DNA of 64,000 bases from Symsagittifera roscoffensis (GCF_963678635.1 NC_087063.1:54887074-54951073), one strand, 5' to 3'. Numbered from the stretch's first letter, positions 43,111 to 55,140 are shown. Notes: generated by a model not told the origin, from the sequence alone. Program-made: numbers and translations.

Positions 43111-44230
43111 GGTTCATTGATGGACTCGACGTTGATCGTCTGAAACATGCTCGCATATCCGTCTCCATGACTCCTGTGAAGTTGTTTTTATTTTGATTTT
43201 CTTTCTGTCTGTCATGTTCAAGCGTGTTTTTCTTCTTTGGCATTTCCTTTATCTTCCTGTCCGAAGTTTTTTTCTACTTTTGTTTCAGTAGCAGCTCCCG
43301 TTCTCTTCATTACCTCCGAGGAGAGCTCTATTCTGCCAGTATCATTGTTTTTTCCATAGGGTGCAGTCATAGGGTGCTTCCACCAGCTGTTGCATGGTTC
43401 GTTCCACGACTGGATCTTCCAGGGTGTCATTTGGATGCGAGATTGTCACTCAATCCGGGTGCTGTTGGGATTTGCACTTCTGTTGTCTGACTTAGTTCGC
43501 GAGGCATCAGAAGCTCCATCGGGGACTGACGACGAGGAAAATTCCCTGCGGGCAATGATCGTTCCTTTGTTGTCGCTAATCGTATTCCTTCCGGTCGCTC
43601 CTTATATTCCTGCATCAAACGTTCTATCTCCTCTCCTTGTTTCTTGTTGCAATCCTCGAACAGGCTTCTCCACATATCTCGATCTTTTTCAGTTCTGAGC
43701 AAGGTTTTTCTCACTCGCTCCAGTTCGTCTTTCGACTCATTTAGATGTTCCATCGTTTTATTCGTCTGCATTTCTTCTTCTACTCTGGGTCTCTTGGCTG
43801 GCACCGCAGCTTTCAATTGTGAGCAAGACGAGGCAGTCTCGCTACTCATTTCCTGATGAGAAGCTCGATGTTTACTCCTCAGGTCGGGCCTAGGCCTGGC
43901 TGGGAGAGGCATCTCTCCATGCTGGTACGTCCAAGTGGGACCCACAACGGGTTTGTGCGCCAAGTCGCTTCCCGAGAGAGCTCCGTTTCTCCATCCCATA
44001 ACACAACGCAGACTTGGGCGATCCACCACTCCTTGTTCGCCCCAAGCCGCCATCAACAAGACTTTCATGGGGCAGTCTAGGATGTTGGCAGAGCAACCGT
44101 TTACATGGCCACCTCTGGGTAATACCGGCCACAATCTCTTTCCAGCAGCCCACGATGATGCTCGTCTATGACTGGCCCACGTACGACTCGGCCAAATCCA
44201 TCAGTTCGTCGAAATTATCTACTCTTGATT
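43111..44230 (-). pseudogene. Accessory N-terminus, coiled coil and linker, copy C
   Basis: Frame 44134-43427 (235 codons): KVLLMAAWGEQGVVDRPSLR, TYQHGEMPLPARPRPDLRSK, a long coiled coil (MEHLNESKDELERVRKTLLR and WRSLFEDCNKKQGEEIERLM), then SPMELLMPRELSQTTEV. The remaining linker is 43430-43140. The N-terminal helical domain upstream of 44134 is frameshifted and partly deleted. Homologous to A 4076-2900. Confidence 0.72.
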
Positions 44231-44600
44231 ATTGAGCTCGATAAGTTGATTTCACAAGGTTGAAGTTCAAAGTTTAAATTGATCATTCAGGATCTAGAAA
44301 TAAGATCACGACTATCACATCTGTCAACATTGTTCTAAATTCTTACTGAAACCAACTTTAAAATCAGTCAGATAAAAAGAGTTTGTTTTTAAAATATTTT
44401 AAAAATCAATTCGGTTCTTAAGTCTTGGAATTTGATATGAGAGCGGATAGTCCACACTTTGGATTTACACTGTTTGAGTATTCGTGGTCAATAAGTCTTC
44501 CAAACCTGATGTCCTACTAACATAACAACATAACGCATTAACTCATAAAACATTCTACGTTCGGCCTACACTCAACCTAGACTCAAATGGTATTTCTTAT
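44231..44600 (-). promoter_or_regulatory. Intergenic block with candidate splice acceptor, copy C
   Basis: Homologous to A 4077-4470. Minus strand reads CGTGATCTTATTTCTAG then ATCCTGAATGATC, with AG at 44295-44294. Purines interrupt the pyrimidine run more than in A and B. Confidence 0.42.
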
Positions 44601-46065
44601 GTAGTTATACTTGCATGTTGGTATCAGAAAAGATCACATGTATCAGCGCATACAGCTCCCGAGGTTGCAGTCGTCCTCGGTTTGGGTCGTGCACCGGAAG
44701 CGAGAGTTCTTTCACACCTCTCTCCACCAAGAAGTCTCTCAGTCTCTCAGGGACAGAACCAAATCTTCAGGGTCTACATGCTGCTTTTACGTCGCCCGGA
44801 GGCAAAGCTGGTACACCTCCTATACCTGGTCTTTGCTTCCACAAAAAATCTATGTTTTTATATTCTATCTTAAAATCAGCTGCTAACGTTGTTCCAAAAT
44901 TCATGTCCGCGGTAATCGCTATCGAACGCGTCCTATTTGTAAGTAAAAATTGCTATCTGATAGTTTTATGCTACTTGAGCATTCATTTGGCTACTTAAAA
45001 TATGACTCTACTACTCTCCCCATAACTGTGCCTTGGGGCCTTCATCTGTTTCTGCCTCCAGGTCGCATGTTTCTCTTGCAATGTTTATTTTACTATTAAT
45101 TTTTCTCAATGTGGGTACCCCGATCCCTGGAGAAGTCCTACCCCCACTCCCCGGACAAAAACATCCATCGAATTCCCCGTCGATTGCATACCGGATATTA
45201 AGTTAAGGTTGGACGCAGGAATCAGTAACTGTCCTTCCTGAGCTGTCCAGGAAGAAACATCTTTGTCATTCTTATGTGATTCCTGCTCTCGCGGTCTACG
45301 TCCTGAATCGTGACACTGGTTTCCTTTGGGTCATTTTGTTCAACCACTCCAAGACGCGCAGGTTCCTTAACTGCTTCTGCTCGTCGTCAAGTTCCACTTC
45401 AGGTTTAGACCGATCGTCGATCCATTCCTTGTCTTGGCCATCGACAATGTCTATGTACTGTGACGCGGGTATCTCCTCTAGACACACCAATTCTTCCTCT
45501 ATCTTTTTCAGGTATATCCTGTCCACTACAAAGTCGTCTTCGTAACGATTATATTTCTTTGCGGGTCTTGTCCTGTCACTTATTCTTGTTTGCATTGAAA
45601 AGAGTAGATCCGGTTCCATGTTCATGGAAACCTCGATTTGCTCGGGGTTTCCCAGTCTTCTTCAGCGTAGGGTAAGGTTTCCTCATCCGCATCAATTATT
45701 TCATTAGGATTCAGGTCCAGCGGCGGACTTGTTCATTCTTCTAGCGCCTCATCCTCATCATTATTTTCTCTGGAACATTTCTCGTTGACTTCGCAAGCTG
45801 GGTCCATCATCAGTTAATCAGCCTCCTCCCTGTCTTCAGGTATACACCAGCCCCCTTTGGATGGATTGTGTGGCTTAATATTCTCGACGGTCGCAGCTCG
45901 GCCAATACTTAGTCTGTAAAAACGTCCCTCTTGATGAAATTCTGTTATCATGAACGGTCATCTCCATTTCTTCAGGAGTTTCTTCGCTCCTTTCGGTAAA
46001 ACAACGTTCTGAAAACCCACACGTAGTCTCCTACCGAGTAAGCTTTTCCACCAGCTGCCCTCTTG
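44601..46065 (-). pseudogene. Pol C-terminal tail of copy C
   Basis: Minus-strand coding after the integrase: EGRFYRLSIGRAA, an acidic stretch, then frame 45625-45296 (SDRTRPAKKYNRYEDDFVVD, EEELVCLEEIPASQYIDIVD, LRVLEWLNKMTQRKP), a noncoding-like part, and the end phrase DPNRGRLQPRELYALIH near 44700-44640. In A the segment from the acidic stretch to the end phrase is shorter, so C carries more of the original tail or an insertion. Confidence 0.55.
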
Positions 46066-46625
46066 TCAAACTTTTTTTCTCTGCTTCGCCTGAGCTTGTT
46101 GCGTATTGCGTCTACATAAATCGTTCAGCTCTTGCTGACGTCTGATCACGTCCCTTACATAGACTTGTTGCATTGTTTCCTTTTTTGCATAAACTGAATA
46201 AGAGAGAGTGAAAGGCAAAGATTTTCCATGTCCAGTAAACATCATGTGCGGACTAATTCCTGTGGTGGCATGTTGCGTACTGTTATAAGCTCCCATTACT
46301 TGTGGAAGATATCTGTCCCAGTCATTCGTCTGGGTGCGGTACGTCGTAGAATGAGCATGAGCCACCTGAGAACGTCTCATGAGATCCTTAGTAAGTTCGC
46401 CTTCGAAAGCTAATCCATTGTCTGATTCGAATGTATTGATCAAATAATGATTCGAATATACACGTATTGATCAGATGATCGCATGTATATTCGTCTGAGG
46501 CAGTTATGCAGGGCACGGCCTCTGCATACTTTGTGAAGTGATCCATCATCACCAGAACTTGATTGTAGCCCCTGCCTGTCATTCATATCTTCTGGTGATC
46601 GATATGTACAACCTCATTGAACATG
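46066..46625 (-). pseudogene. Integrase core and C-terminal region, copy C, catalytic Glu deleted
   Basis: Frames 46582-46388 (YNQVLVMMDHFTKYAEAVPC) and 46443-46066 (FESDNGLAFEGELTKDLMRR, HAHSTTYRTQTNDWDRYLPQ, VYVRDVIRRQQELNDLCRR). In A the stretch between HPQTN and DWDRYLP contains NGLVE, with the catalytic Glu, and about 25 further residues. In C TQTN joins directly to DWDRYLP, so an in-frame deletion removed the Glu. Confidence 0.8.
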
Positions 46626-47200
46626 GATGACTCTATCGACAGTAATGCAAAACGTAGTTTCCTGGGATTTTTCACCTGTTGGCATAATAGACATGCTGTT
46701 ACCCAGTTCTCGCCCGCCTTCTTAATTTCGAGCCATTCAAAGCGTTTCAAGATCCTCTGTTAAACTTTATCGATTCCCTGGTGGCCCATCTGATCATGTG
46801 ACCTGAAAAAAAGTTCTGTTTGATAGAGTTGCTGCAACACTATTGCGTTGTATTAGTACAGGAATTGTGCTCCTCTCTCCTTTTGCAAGCAACGCTCCCA
46901 TCCTTGCTCAGATATAATCTTCCCTGTTTATGCATATAAAAATGTTTCCATTTCCGGTAACTATCCTTTTCCAGATCTGTTTTGTCTGGTGACCCATTTT
47001 CTATAACCTTTTCAAGTTACTAGTCATGCGGTGATTTTTCTGCGCTCTTAGTAAGTCCCAGAGTCTCTATCTCGCCTTCAAGTATGTCATCATGAACCTC
47101 AAGTGACTGTTTAGCTCATCGGGCGGATGCGCGTCATCTTCCATCTTAAGGCACTAAATCTTTTCCAATGGCTCTATCTCTTGTTTGAACGAATGAAGGT
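46626..47200 (-). pseudogene. Connector and zinc-binding region of integrase, copy C
   Basis: Minus strand QMGHQGIDKV and CLLCQQVKNPRK (about 46800-46660) with stops, preceded by LKARYRLWDLLRAQ at about 47085-47040. Homologous to B 17750-18200. Confidence 0.6.
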
Positions 47201-48136
47201 CAGTTCTTACTGCTTCCTTCTGCAGTAAAAAAAACCATCGAACGTTTCGATACCACTATCATGACCAGGTAATCTGCCGCGTTGTCAAAGACTTTCTCAC
47301 TCGGGTACAGGTAGCGATCAATATCGGGGTTTTGAGACATTTTCCTGTCCAAGTCCCTTGTGCGAGTCTCCACCAGCAATGTGTGGATTGCCAACTCTGA
47401 CACTTCTGATCCCGTGCTCGAGTTCCTGTCTGAGTAGGTGTAAATCTCTGATTTCCATCTAAACTCCCCGGACAAAATTGTGTACGCCTGGTCTTAATCA
47501 TCTACGTGTCCACTTTCTTCAAAAACCGACTCCCCGGACAAGTTCTCTTTTTCCGGATTTTTCGAATCAATTTCTATCCATCCATGATCGTGCTCCTCAA
47601 AGGTGACAGTTTTTTTAGTTCCGATCTCCTGTTCTTTTTCTTTGTATGATGTTCTCGTTAGAACGCTTTTTGGTACATAGGGTACTAGTTGCTTAACAAC
47701 CGTCCTACAATCCCTTTCATTTTCTTCGTGTTGGCGTCTTGATAGTTTTATCCGTATCTTGTCACTGAATGGACAGGATGCCATTGCTGCTGCCCATTCG
47801 AGATTATCTCTAGTCACTTCTCTCTCCAACAACCTTCCCAGCATCCGCATCACTTGTTGTGTGACCTGCACAGTTTTATCTAGCAATGAGAGGCTGTTTA
47901 TGTTCATACGAGAGAGTTACTGCTGGACCAGGATTCATCAGATCCAAACGCACCGGGTCCCTTTTGGATAAGATCTTAATTTCTGCCGTTTTCTCCACAG
48001 GTAATTCAGGTTGTCACGGAATTGGATGTCCTGACTTGTCTGATCATCTCGTCAAGGGAAGTGCTTCGTAAGTTTCTTTGTCCATAAACGAGAATCCTTC
48101 CTTGATTTCCGCCTGGTTGTCCTGCTTCTGCTCCAG
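47201..48136 (-). pseudogene. Connector between RNase H and integrase, copy C
   Basis: Frames 47907-47494 (137 codons: MNINSLSLLDKTVQVTQQVM, SDKIRIKLSRRQHEENERDC) and 47475-47200 (SELAIHTLLVETRTRDLDRK, KVFDNAADYLVMIVVSKRSM). Matches B 16836-17650. CCGGGGAG phrases recur in it. Unknown function. Confidence 0.6.
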
Positions 48137-48680
48137 TTAATCAAAAAACTCTGTTTTCTTATTAATGCTGTCAGCAGTTTGTTGATTGTCACGCCTCCTG
48201 TGCTCGATTATCATGTGGTAGTCATCCAACCTGACTATCCAACGACCAATATAATTCTGGTCCATCGAGTTCGTCTTCAACCAGGATAGGGCTCGGTTAT
48301 CCACACGCAACTTAAATTGAGCGCTCCCCAAGTATGTGGGGTATTTCTTCAAGAACGTAACTACCGCAAACATTTCTGCTTTTGGAGCGCCATATTCATT
48401 TAAATGTCGCTTAACACTTTACTGCCATATGCAATGGGACTGAGAACTGTTCTCCCATTCCATTCTTGCTCCTGGTGCAGTATTTCTGAAATGGCTACCA
48501 CTGAAGTATCGGAGTCGAGAGCTTACATGCTTTTCTCTGTGGGCATGCCTAGCACTGGCGCTTCGCACAATTCACGCTTTATATTCTCGAAAGCTTCCTG
48601 GGATCTTTTGTTCCCTTCGAACTCTTTCCCTTTGTTGCGCATCAGTTGCTGCATCCGGTACACCTTGTCTGCGTACCCTT
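48137..48680 (-). pseudogene. RNase H domain of copy C
   Basis: Frame 48373-48137: MFAVVTFLKKYPTYLGSAQF, FKLRVDNRALSWLKTNSMD, YIGRWIVRLDDYHMIIEH. The first part (SDTSVVAISEILHQEQEW and IAYGSKVLSD) lies in another frame at about 48530-48410. Stops break it. Confidence 0.75.
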
Positions 48681-49470
48681 TTATGAACTCGTCGTTTTAA
48701 TTGGCAAGTCCTAAGAAGCTCATGAGCTGCGTGTCCGTCCTGGGGGCCTTCCATGTCAACACGGCCTCCACCGCATCCGGATCCGGTTTCACGCCCTGTC
48801 TGTCTACCATTCTTCCCAGGTATTTTATTGAGTCCCTAAGGATCTCACATTTCGACGGTTTGCATTTCAAGCCAGATCTCTTCATTCAACCGAAAACCTC
48901 ATCGAGTCTGTCGATGTGATTTGCCAAGGTGGGTGTCGCTATCACTACGTCATCCACGTAGCACATCACGAGATTCGCATACTCCTTTGTTACTCTGGTC
49001 AAAGCCTAGTCATCAGTCTTTGAAAAGTCGCCGTGGCACTGCACAAGCCGATGGGCACCCTCTTCCACTGGTGCAAGCCCAAATCACATGTGAATCCAGT
49101 CTTTTCTCTGACCTTCTGTCGCAGAGGAACCTGTCAAAGGCAGAACCCAGGTGCAGTGTAATAAAAAACCCAGTTTCGAGAGGCTCTCGTCTGTACGTGG
49201 TATTGGGTAGGCGTCTCTAATGGTCACTGCATTCAGGTAGCGAAAATCGCAACAGAATCTTAGCTTTCCCTCTTTTCTTTTTAGCCATCATGACAACCCT
49301 ACAAGCCCATGGTGAATTTGAGAGTTCTATCATATCATATTCGAGCAACATTTCCGCTCGGCACGCCTCCAATTTATGAGGTGTCATGCGCCTTGTGCCC
49401 TCCCTGTGGGGAACGGCGCCTTCTTCTAGTTCGATCTCATGCTCGACGAAAATACAACAACTAATATCCG
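48681..49470 (-). pseudogene. Reverse transcriptase of copy C
   Basis: Frame 48885-48697 gives GLKCKPSKCEILRDSIKYLG and APRTDTQLMSFLGLAN; upstream is the active-site YVDD (48960-48949) in MCYVDDVVIATPTLANHID, and further on NTTYRREPLETGFFITLHLG and the fingers region EAELLLEYDMIEL-like at about 49350. In the motif before the active site, LHLG replaces LDL. Several stops and frame changes. Confidence 0.78.
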
Positions 49471-49967
49471 CCCTATGTTTTGCAAAAAAAGTCCGCGTTC
49501 CGAATTAAAACTTCCCTTAGCGACTCAAACTCTCCCTCGCCTAGCCTATCTCTTAAATAATCCATCTCTGGTAAAAACTGGCTCGCCAGACTCTAATTCA
49601 AATGACGAAGGGCGTTCCGGAAAATTCGAGCAGCTCTACAAGCCGTCATCCGTTTTAGATTTCAATGAAATTATTTTATTCAAAGATTTCAATTCATTAA
49701 TCCTTTTTAAAAACCAAAACAACCTTTTTTTGCATGAGATGGACAGTCTTTTACCTGATGATTCTTCAGGTTTGGCGTTTCTGCATAGTCCGTTATCATT
49801 GGCAAAGCGTAGCCAAGTTTCTTTCCATGCTGGATTCAAACCGTTGTGTCCAGTGTTTAAAAAAAAAAACACTCACACACAGCCCGTTTTGTGTGACGGA
49901 TAAGCTCCGGCCTAAAACCACTGAACTTTGAATTTTTCTGTTGCAGAACAAGCAAATTTGCTTACTA
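49471..49967 (-). pseudogene. Protease-RT connector of copy C
   Basis: Frames 49993-49796 (KIQSSVVLGRSLSVTQNGLC) and 49872-49636 (KRLFWFLKRINELKSLNKII). Homologous to B 14760-15080. Confidence 0.6.
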
Positions 49968-50480
49968 TCAATCAAAGATTTTAACTTTCTCAACCTCTAC
50001 ATTGCTGTAATTTAACTGCCCGGGCTGTAATTTAACTTTTATGTCTAAAAAAATTGGTATCTTATTCTCATCAGTTACCGTTCTGTTTACTGGTCGCTTA
50101 GCAAACATCCTGTCTGGGTTTCTAAGCCTCCTCATTCCACTAATAAGGTCGATCATCAAGTCAAAGCTCCTGACAAAATCGCGTCCCAAAACGGACTGAT
50201 TCGAAGGGTTCAGGTTCTCCACAACGAGGAAACTCATCCATTGCTTCCGTCCTCCCATGTGGAGGACTGTAATTAGAGTTCTCCCAGCTACGTAAATCGC
50301 TCCGCGGTTAGCGGCAGCCAATCTCAAATTCTTTGGTATCAGGTCCTCTTGGGTGAACCCCATTCTTTCCCATGTCTTCATCGGCATACAATGACCACTG
50401 CTCCTGTGTCTTGAAGTCCTGTTACTCCGATCTTTTTCCATTCTAATCTTTTTCCCCAAAAAGCAGTAACCACTTGCCCA
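49968..50480 (-). pseudogene. Aspartic protease of copy C
   Basis: The active-site stretch GVTGLQDTGAVVIVCR is in one frame (50587-50378); after a frameshift the rest is in 50519-49968: TWERMGFTQEDLIPKNLRLA, AANRGAIYVAGRTLITVLHM, VLGRDFVRSFDLMIDLISGM, RNPDRMFAKRPVNRTVTDEN. VLGRD fits the usual ILGxD of retropepsins better than the LD of B. There is no gag before it. Confidence 0.75.
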
Positions 50481-50482
50481 CA

Positions 50483-50493
50483 CAGGAGCGCCA
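50483..50493 (-). other. Primer binding site of copy C
   Basis: Minus strand TGGCGCTCCTG, identical to the site of B (6927-6937), 12 nt inside the 5' LTR. Confidence 0.7.
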
Positions 50494-50505
50494 TAAAAAC
50501 ATATA

Positions 50506-51323
50506 TGTAACATTGGCATAGGTACATACCGAAAGGAAATAAATCTAGGTTATGAAACGTCTGGCTAGCGTCTAAACACAGCTTCACATGCTTTTAACCG
50601 TCTCTACCAAGGCCAGATCTAAAAGTTGTCCATTAACATTGGGTCGACAACGTTGTTACCATTTAAGGATATCGGCCAGATTGCTCAAATCAACTTAGCT
50701 ACATGCAAAAAAAGTGAGCTCATGGCTGGGTCTCAGTATCTCCAGACCACCCTTTCCGTCAACTCCTAGCATCTCATATTCTGAAAAATGAATCAGATTT
50801 TAATTAAAATCATTTCAGGAAATTTCCGGAAGCTAAAAGTTGTTTAAAAACCAGGTTCAATATCTTCCCATTATCCTTCCGGGTTTTTGAAGCCAGTCGA
50901 AGAGCGGCCTTGTTGCGGTCCAGGAAGGGTAGTAAAATCATCTCAATACCCCTCCGAATTCTCGGGAATTGCTCCGTAATTATTGTAGCTATACAATCGT
51001 AACTATTGGGATAGTCTCGACCGTTTTCCCAAAATAGTTTTTACGTTTACTCTTCACTGTCGAGAATTGTTGTTGTTTTTCTTAGCGAAAATCGGTCTTC
51101 TGATTATCGCGCTTCTTCCGTAACTGCGACGGTCGTGACGCGTCTTTAATTCCGAACGAATTTTCAAAAATTACTTTGTCACTGCGAACTGTTATTTCTC
51201 AATTTCTCAAATTTAACGATTAACACTGTTATTTCGTCGAATATGCCAACTTTCTCACTCGGCTGCTGCTAATAAAATTTCGTTGTTGCCATTCTTTTTG
51301 GCCGCCATTTTGGTCAAATGTCA
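50506..51323 (-). repeat. 5' LTR of copy C
   Basis: 818 bp; on the minus strand it begins TGACATTTGACCAAAATGGC and ends CCAATGTTACA. The end carries a change (CCAATG where the 3' LTR has CGAATG). Includes GGGTAGTAAAATCATCTCAA, shared with the 3' LTR at about 35060. Confidence 0.87.
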
Positions 51324-51477
51324 ATGATTTGGAGGTGATAATGATACAAAAGAGATGATTAGTATTCATGTCAGTACTTTTAAACTCGATACGTAATACG
51401 TTTTTTCAAAAAGAACGATAAGAACAGTATAACTCGACACTAGAAAAAATAAAGTAAAACATACAAATTTAATTGTG
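51324..51477. other. Unassigned AT-rich spacer right of copy C
   Basis: About 150 bp with no coding or repeat signal that I can see. It does not share a clear short duplication with the left flank of C. Confidence 0.5.
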
Positions 51478-54054
51478 TTACAAATAAAAAATTTCCTCGA
51501 AAGTTGTTTCGTCATTTATTGTTCCGAGTGCGCAAGCGGCATTCGCAATCTGTATTCCCAAGGATAATCTCTGTTTTAAAAACCTGCCTGCTCTGGGTTC
51601 TTCAGTGCAAATTCTTTGGTTCATACAAAGCTTGCCCAAAATCTGTGCTGGGGCCGGCCGCGCCCTGAATCTCAAAATCTAGCTGTTGAAAAAGATACCC
51701 ATCATGTATTAAGTCTTTCTACTTGTCGTTTTTTCACTCTTCCGCTTTAGCGGCAGCCGTACCAGGGTTACAAACACGCCCGGCACTAATCCTACTAGGG
51801 GCTAAGAAGTCTACTACCGTTACATCCCACAAGAGCTGCTTGCCCATGGAATGAGCGTCAAACCATCTGATTGCTTCCGATCGGTTCTGTAGAGGTGTCG
51901 TGGTTCTGAAACAGACAAAGAATGAGTAGAAAATAAATTCTGCTTTATAAGGGCATTCAGGTTTGAATACCTAGAGAATCTAACTGCAACTTTGAGGCAA
52001 GAAAGGCTATGCCAATCATCTTCGATAGCAACTTTTCTGCACACGCATATGCCGTTTGCAAATTTCTGAGCCTAATCGAAGTCCTATTGCAGCTCTGAGT
52101 TATTGGTTCGACAGTTTTATCCTTGAAATTTTGCACGGGATGACGCTCAACCAATGGGAGCCAAATCTATCTCGGAAAACGTTGATTTTCTTAAGTCCGT
52201 TTGCTCGAGTCGTAAAATCGAGTCTGCAACTTCGCTGTAAAAAATTGGCTCTGTGTCAATTTTTTTGGATTTCGTTTTCCGGAGTTATTTCAGTTTTTTC
52301 CAAGTTCAAAAATGCATCATCATAGGTTCCATCCACAAGCTCCAACCAAAAAGTTTCGCTAAAGGCATTTTTTGCTCATAATGCTGAGGCTAAGAAAGCG
52401 GGTAAATATAGTGGAAGAAACAACTAAGTCACCTTTGACTTCCGGGAGAACTGCTTTTAAAAACTGGTTTTTATCCCTTTTCACATTAGTGACCTTGCAT
52501 AACGAATTTCTCGTTATTTTGTCTTAGCATTCCAAAAAATCTTTCTGCAGAAAACAAGGGCTCGTACGCAAGAAAAATAAGAGTTTTGGCATGCTGAAGC
52601 AGTTTTTCAGGACAGAAAAACCATAATGGGTGTCTAGTTTGTCAATGATTTTGGAGATTTTTCAAACTCCCTACTTTTTTCGTCGAACAATTTTTCCGAC
52701 AAAGTTCGCCGATTGGAGATCCTAACATGAGGAGTGTTTCCTTTGTTGTTAATTTTATTTTGGGTCAAAGTTATGGAAAATGTGTTGAATTGAAAAATGC
52801 TATGTATTCGTAGTTAGTCTCAAAAAACAAATTTCTTATTTTTCAGTGTTCAAACTCAGGCCGTAAGTTTGTTCTAATTTCAGAATGTTTTTAAGGTCCC
52901 GGGTACTACTACCATAAATTCTAATATTCTTTTATTTAGTTACCAGAAGTTAGCTTTCGAAGCAACTGTTTGACTAGAGTCTGAATCCTTTCCTCAAAAA
53001 GGGGTGGGGCTCAAGGATCGCCATGCTGAGTTCCGTGTTCTGACATTATGATAGAGCTTCCGTAAAAAGGTAACTAGGTTTACTATACGTACAATGGGTG
53101 TATTTGTACAATTCGAGACGTTTTGAAAAAACATGATTCAGCATTGCGTCTCTACTCAAGAATGCCTTTACTAGAGAAGTAAAGGCATTCTTAATATTTT
53201 GTTTCAAAAGTACAAAGCAATTTGGGTTGTCTTCGCACTCAATTAGGTTTCGAAACAAGCGTGCAGCTATTTCTGCTCCTCGTTTAGTGTCGCATCCGAC
53301 CTGTAGGTTTCAGAAAAATTTTTGTCGCTCGGAGTGGACCTTGCTTCCAACGCATTTAGACGCGATATCTCTCAGCGTGTTGCCTATAGCAATCGCTCTC
53401 AACCCTCCGTCTATCTTTATGAGGGCGATAAGCTTTGCGCAAAAATGAAGGTTTTAGGGGTTTGGGTATTTTGCCATCCCCAATGAGGTTTATCAGCTTG
53501 GTAAGCGATTTGAGAAAATTACATCCTGCACTGCCATTTGACTTACTAACAAGATCTTAAAAAGTTTTATCCGGATTTGCTGCTGATCCGTTCGGAAAAG
53601 ACATTATCGCTTATAGGTCGATTTCGGTTAAGAAAGAAATATCTACGTTTTCTGGATTTGGAGCTACAATTTTGGCTCGCTGAGATTGCTTCGAAATTTT
53701 TTTTGTTGATTGTCAGTTGAAAAGGAGCAATTTTTTCATCCAAAGCAGCAAGCCTTATCCCTCCCATTATATCTCCTTCATCGAGATTACTACATGTTAG
53801 TTTTATTCTGTGCTCGAGGTAACTCAGAGGCGGGCTTGAAACTTGGGGACAAGGTTTTGGAAGTGACACATCATTTGCTCTTTTTTAATTATAAAAGAGC
53901 TCATGCTATGATCTGTTTGCATCCACGTCTTTTTTTTCCCAAAGAAAACGAGAAAGATGCCCCACTTTGTAATTAGCCACTTTGTAAAATTTTCTACTTC
54001 GAAGAAAACCTTTTTTTTTTTGCCCGACAGACTTTTCGACGAGCGAACTCGCAA
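51478..54054 (-). pseudogene. Remnant F: reverse transcriptase of an unrelated retroelement family
   Basis: Minus strand, many frames. In order: CSNLDEGDIMGGIRLAAL (about 53790-53740); GGLRAIAIGNTLR (53409-53370), which is like the (D)GGIRPIAVGNTLRR motif; VGCDTKRGAEIAARLF (53300-53255); NIKNAF (about 53190, where DIKNAF with the catalytic Asp is expected); GTQHGDP (53035-53015); then SDGLTLIPW (51870-51844) and EEPRAGRFLKQRLSLGIQIA near 51600-51540. This RT type (RVT_1, with a C-terminal DGxTLxPW segment) is found in many invertebrate genomes as repeats. It is not related to copies A, B, C or E. Heavily decayed with many stops. Confidence 0.7.
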
Positions 54055-55140
54055 CTCTTTTGGTAATCAACTTAGTACTCCGATATTTGAGATGGCTGTA
54101 TTAACAATTGTCTTTGTCTAGTACTAAATCATTATCATTTGCTTTATTGTTGTTTTTCTTCATCTTGAGGCAGAGTAAAGCTATAAAAAAGATTTTGACT
54201 GAACTTTAGGGAATGAACTATCCCATGATAAGCGGTCAGTGGGAACTTTATAAATCGAAAAATAAAAGACAATTAAATTAAATTATGTTTTAAAATCGAA
54301 CTACAAAAATCAGAAACAAGAAACAATCTCACCCGAGCTCAATCTTTCAAGCACCACCAGAATCTTTCAAGTTTCTCCCTTCATTCAAGTTTCCCCCAGT
54401 TCAAGTTTCCCCCTTCTCCCCAGAAAGCCATTTGGCAGACTTGTCTCTAAAATCCCTTTAAGGGCTCTCGATAAACAGGCACAATCATCAATCATAACAA
54501 ACCTATTTGATAAGTTTATCAAAACAATTAGGCTAAAAGTTGTGACAAACGTATTGATCTTAAATGAAAACATTTGAACCTGTTCCCGGCGTCCCTCACG
54601 GGACACTTATTGCTCTGACCATTTAAAAAAATAAGAAATTTTGTATTCGGTTGTGTTTTAGTTTTTTTTCTTAATTCTTATTGGAGAGAGAGAGAGAGAG
54701 AAAGACGTAAATTTCATAAATGCGCAAAAAATTGGTACCTGTACATTTCCAAAAAAATTAATTAATTAAATAGGGTTATATATTTAGGAAAAAGTAAGGA
54801 AAATGTAATGTGATAACTTAAATGAAAGTTGTCATTTTAAGTTGTCATCGTGTTTTTTGATATCTTCCATTCTCAGCTTTATTCTCAGTTGCTTTTCGAA
54901 TTTACGAAAAAAAAACGAAAAGTGAATTCGAAAACTTTTGGAGCTATGAATTTATTCAGGTTATTAAATTTGATTTAAAAAGATTCACAGACGTTAAAAT
55001 GTCATAGAAGACAATTATATGGTTGTAAACTAAAATAAAAATTTTCCAACAATCAAGTTTAAGCCATATTTATCTTACTTTAAATTTCTGAGATTTTTTT
55101 TCCGACAAAACGGTAATTTATTATAGTCTCATTGCATAAT
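54055..55140. other. AT-rich region without a supported gene
   Basis: Holds short repeats of TTCAAGTTTCYCCC (54355-54415) and a GA microsatellite. The open frame at 54606-54385 has no recognisable similarity and looks like chance. Homopolymer-rich. No RNA gene seen. Confidence 0.55.
54684..54701. repeat. GA microsatellite
   Basis: About nine GA units in an AT-rich context. Confidence 0.95.

Larger units (their letters stand above)
34650..51323 (-). mobile_element. Copy C: giant Ty3/gypsy-type element lacking gag, about 16.7 kb
   Basis: LTRs in the same (minus) orientation at both ends (5' LTR 51323-50506, 3' LTR 35434-34650), PBS at 50493-50483, PPT at 35446-35435. Internally protease, RT, RNase H, integrase and the accessory region are present once, with no 5.65-kb duplication. 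Leader and gag are missing: the protease begins about 40 bp after the PBS. All frames are broken. It lies tail to tail with B. Confidence 0.88.

Noticed and set aside
34644-51328. Target site duplication of copy C
   Set aside because: Flanks read TAGAT on the left and ATGAT on the right; this is not a convincing match.
54385-54606. 73-codon minus-strand frame
   Set aside because: Isolated in AT-rich sequence with no motif, no neighbour and no second copy.
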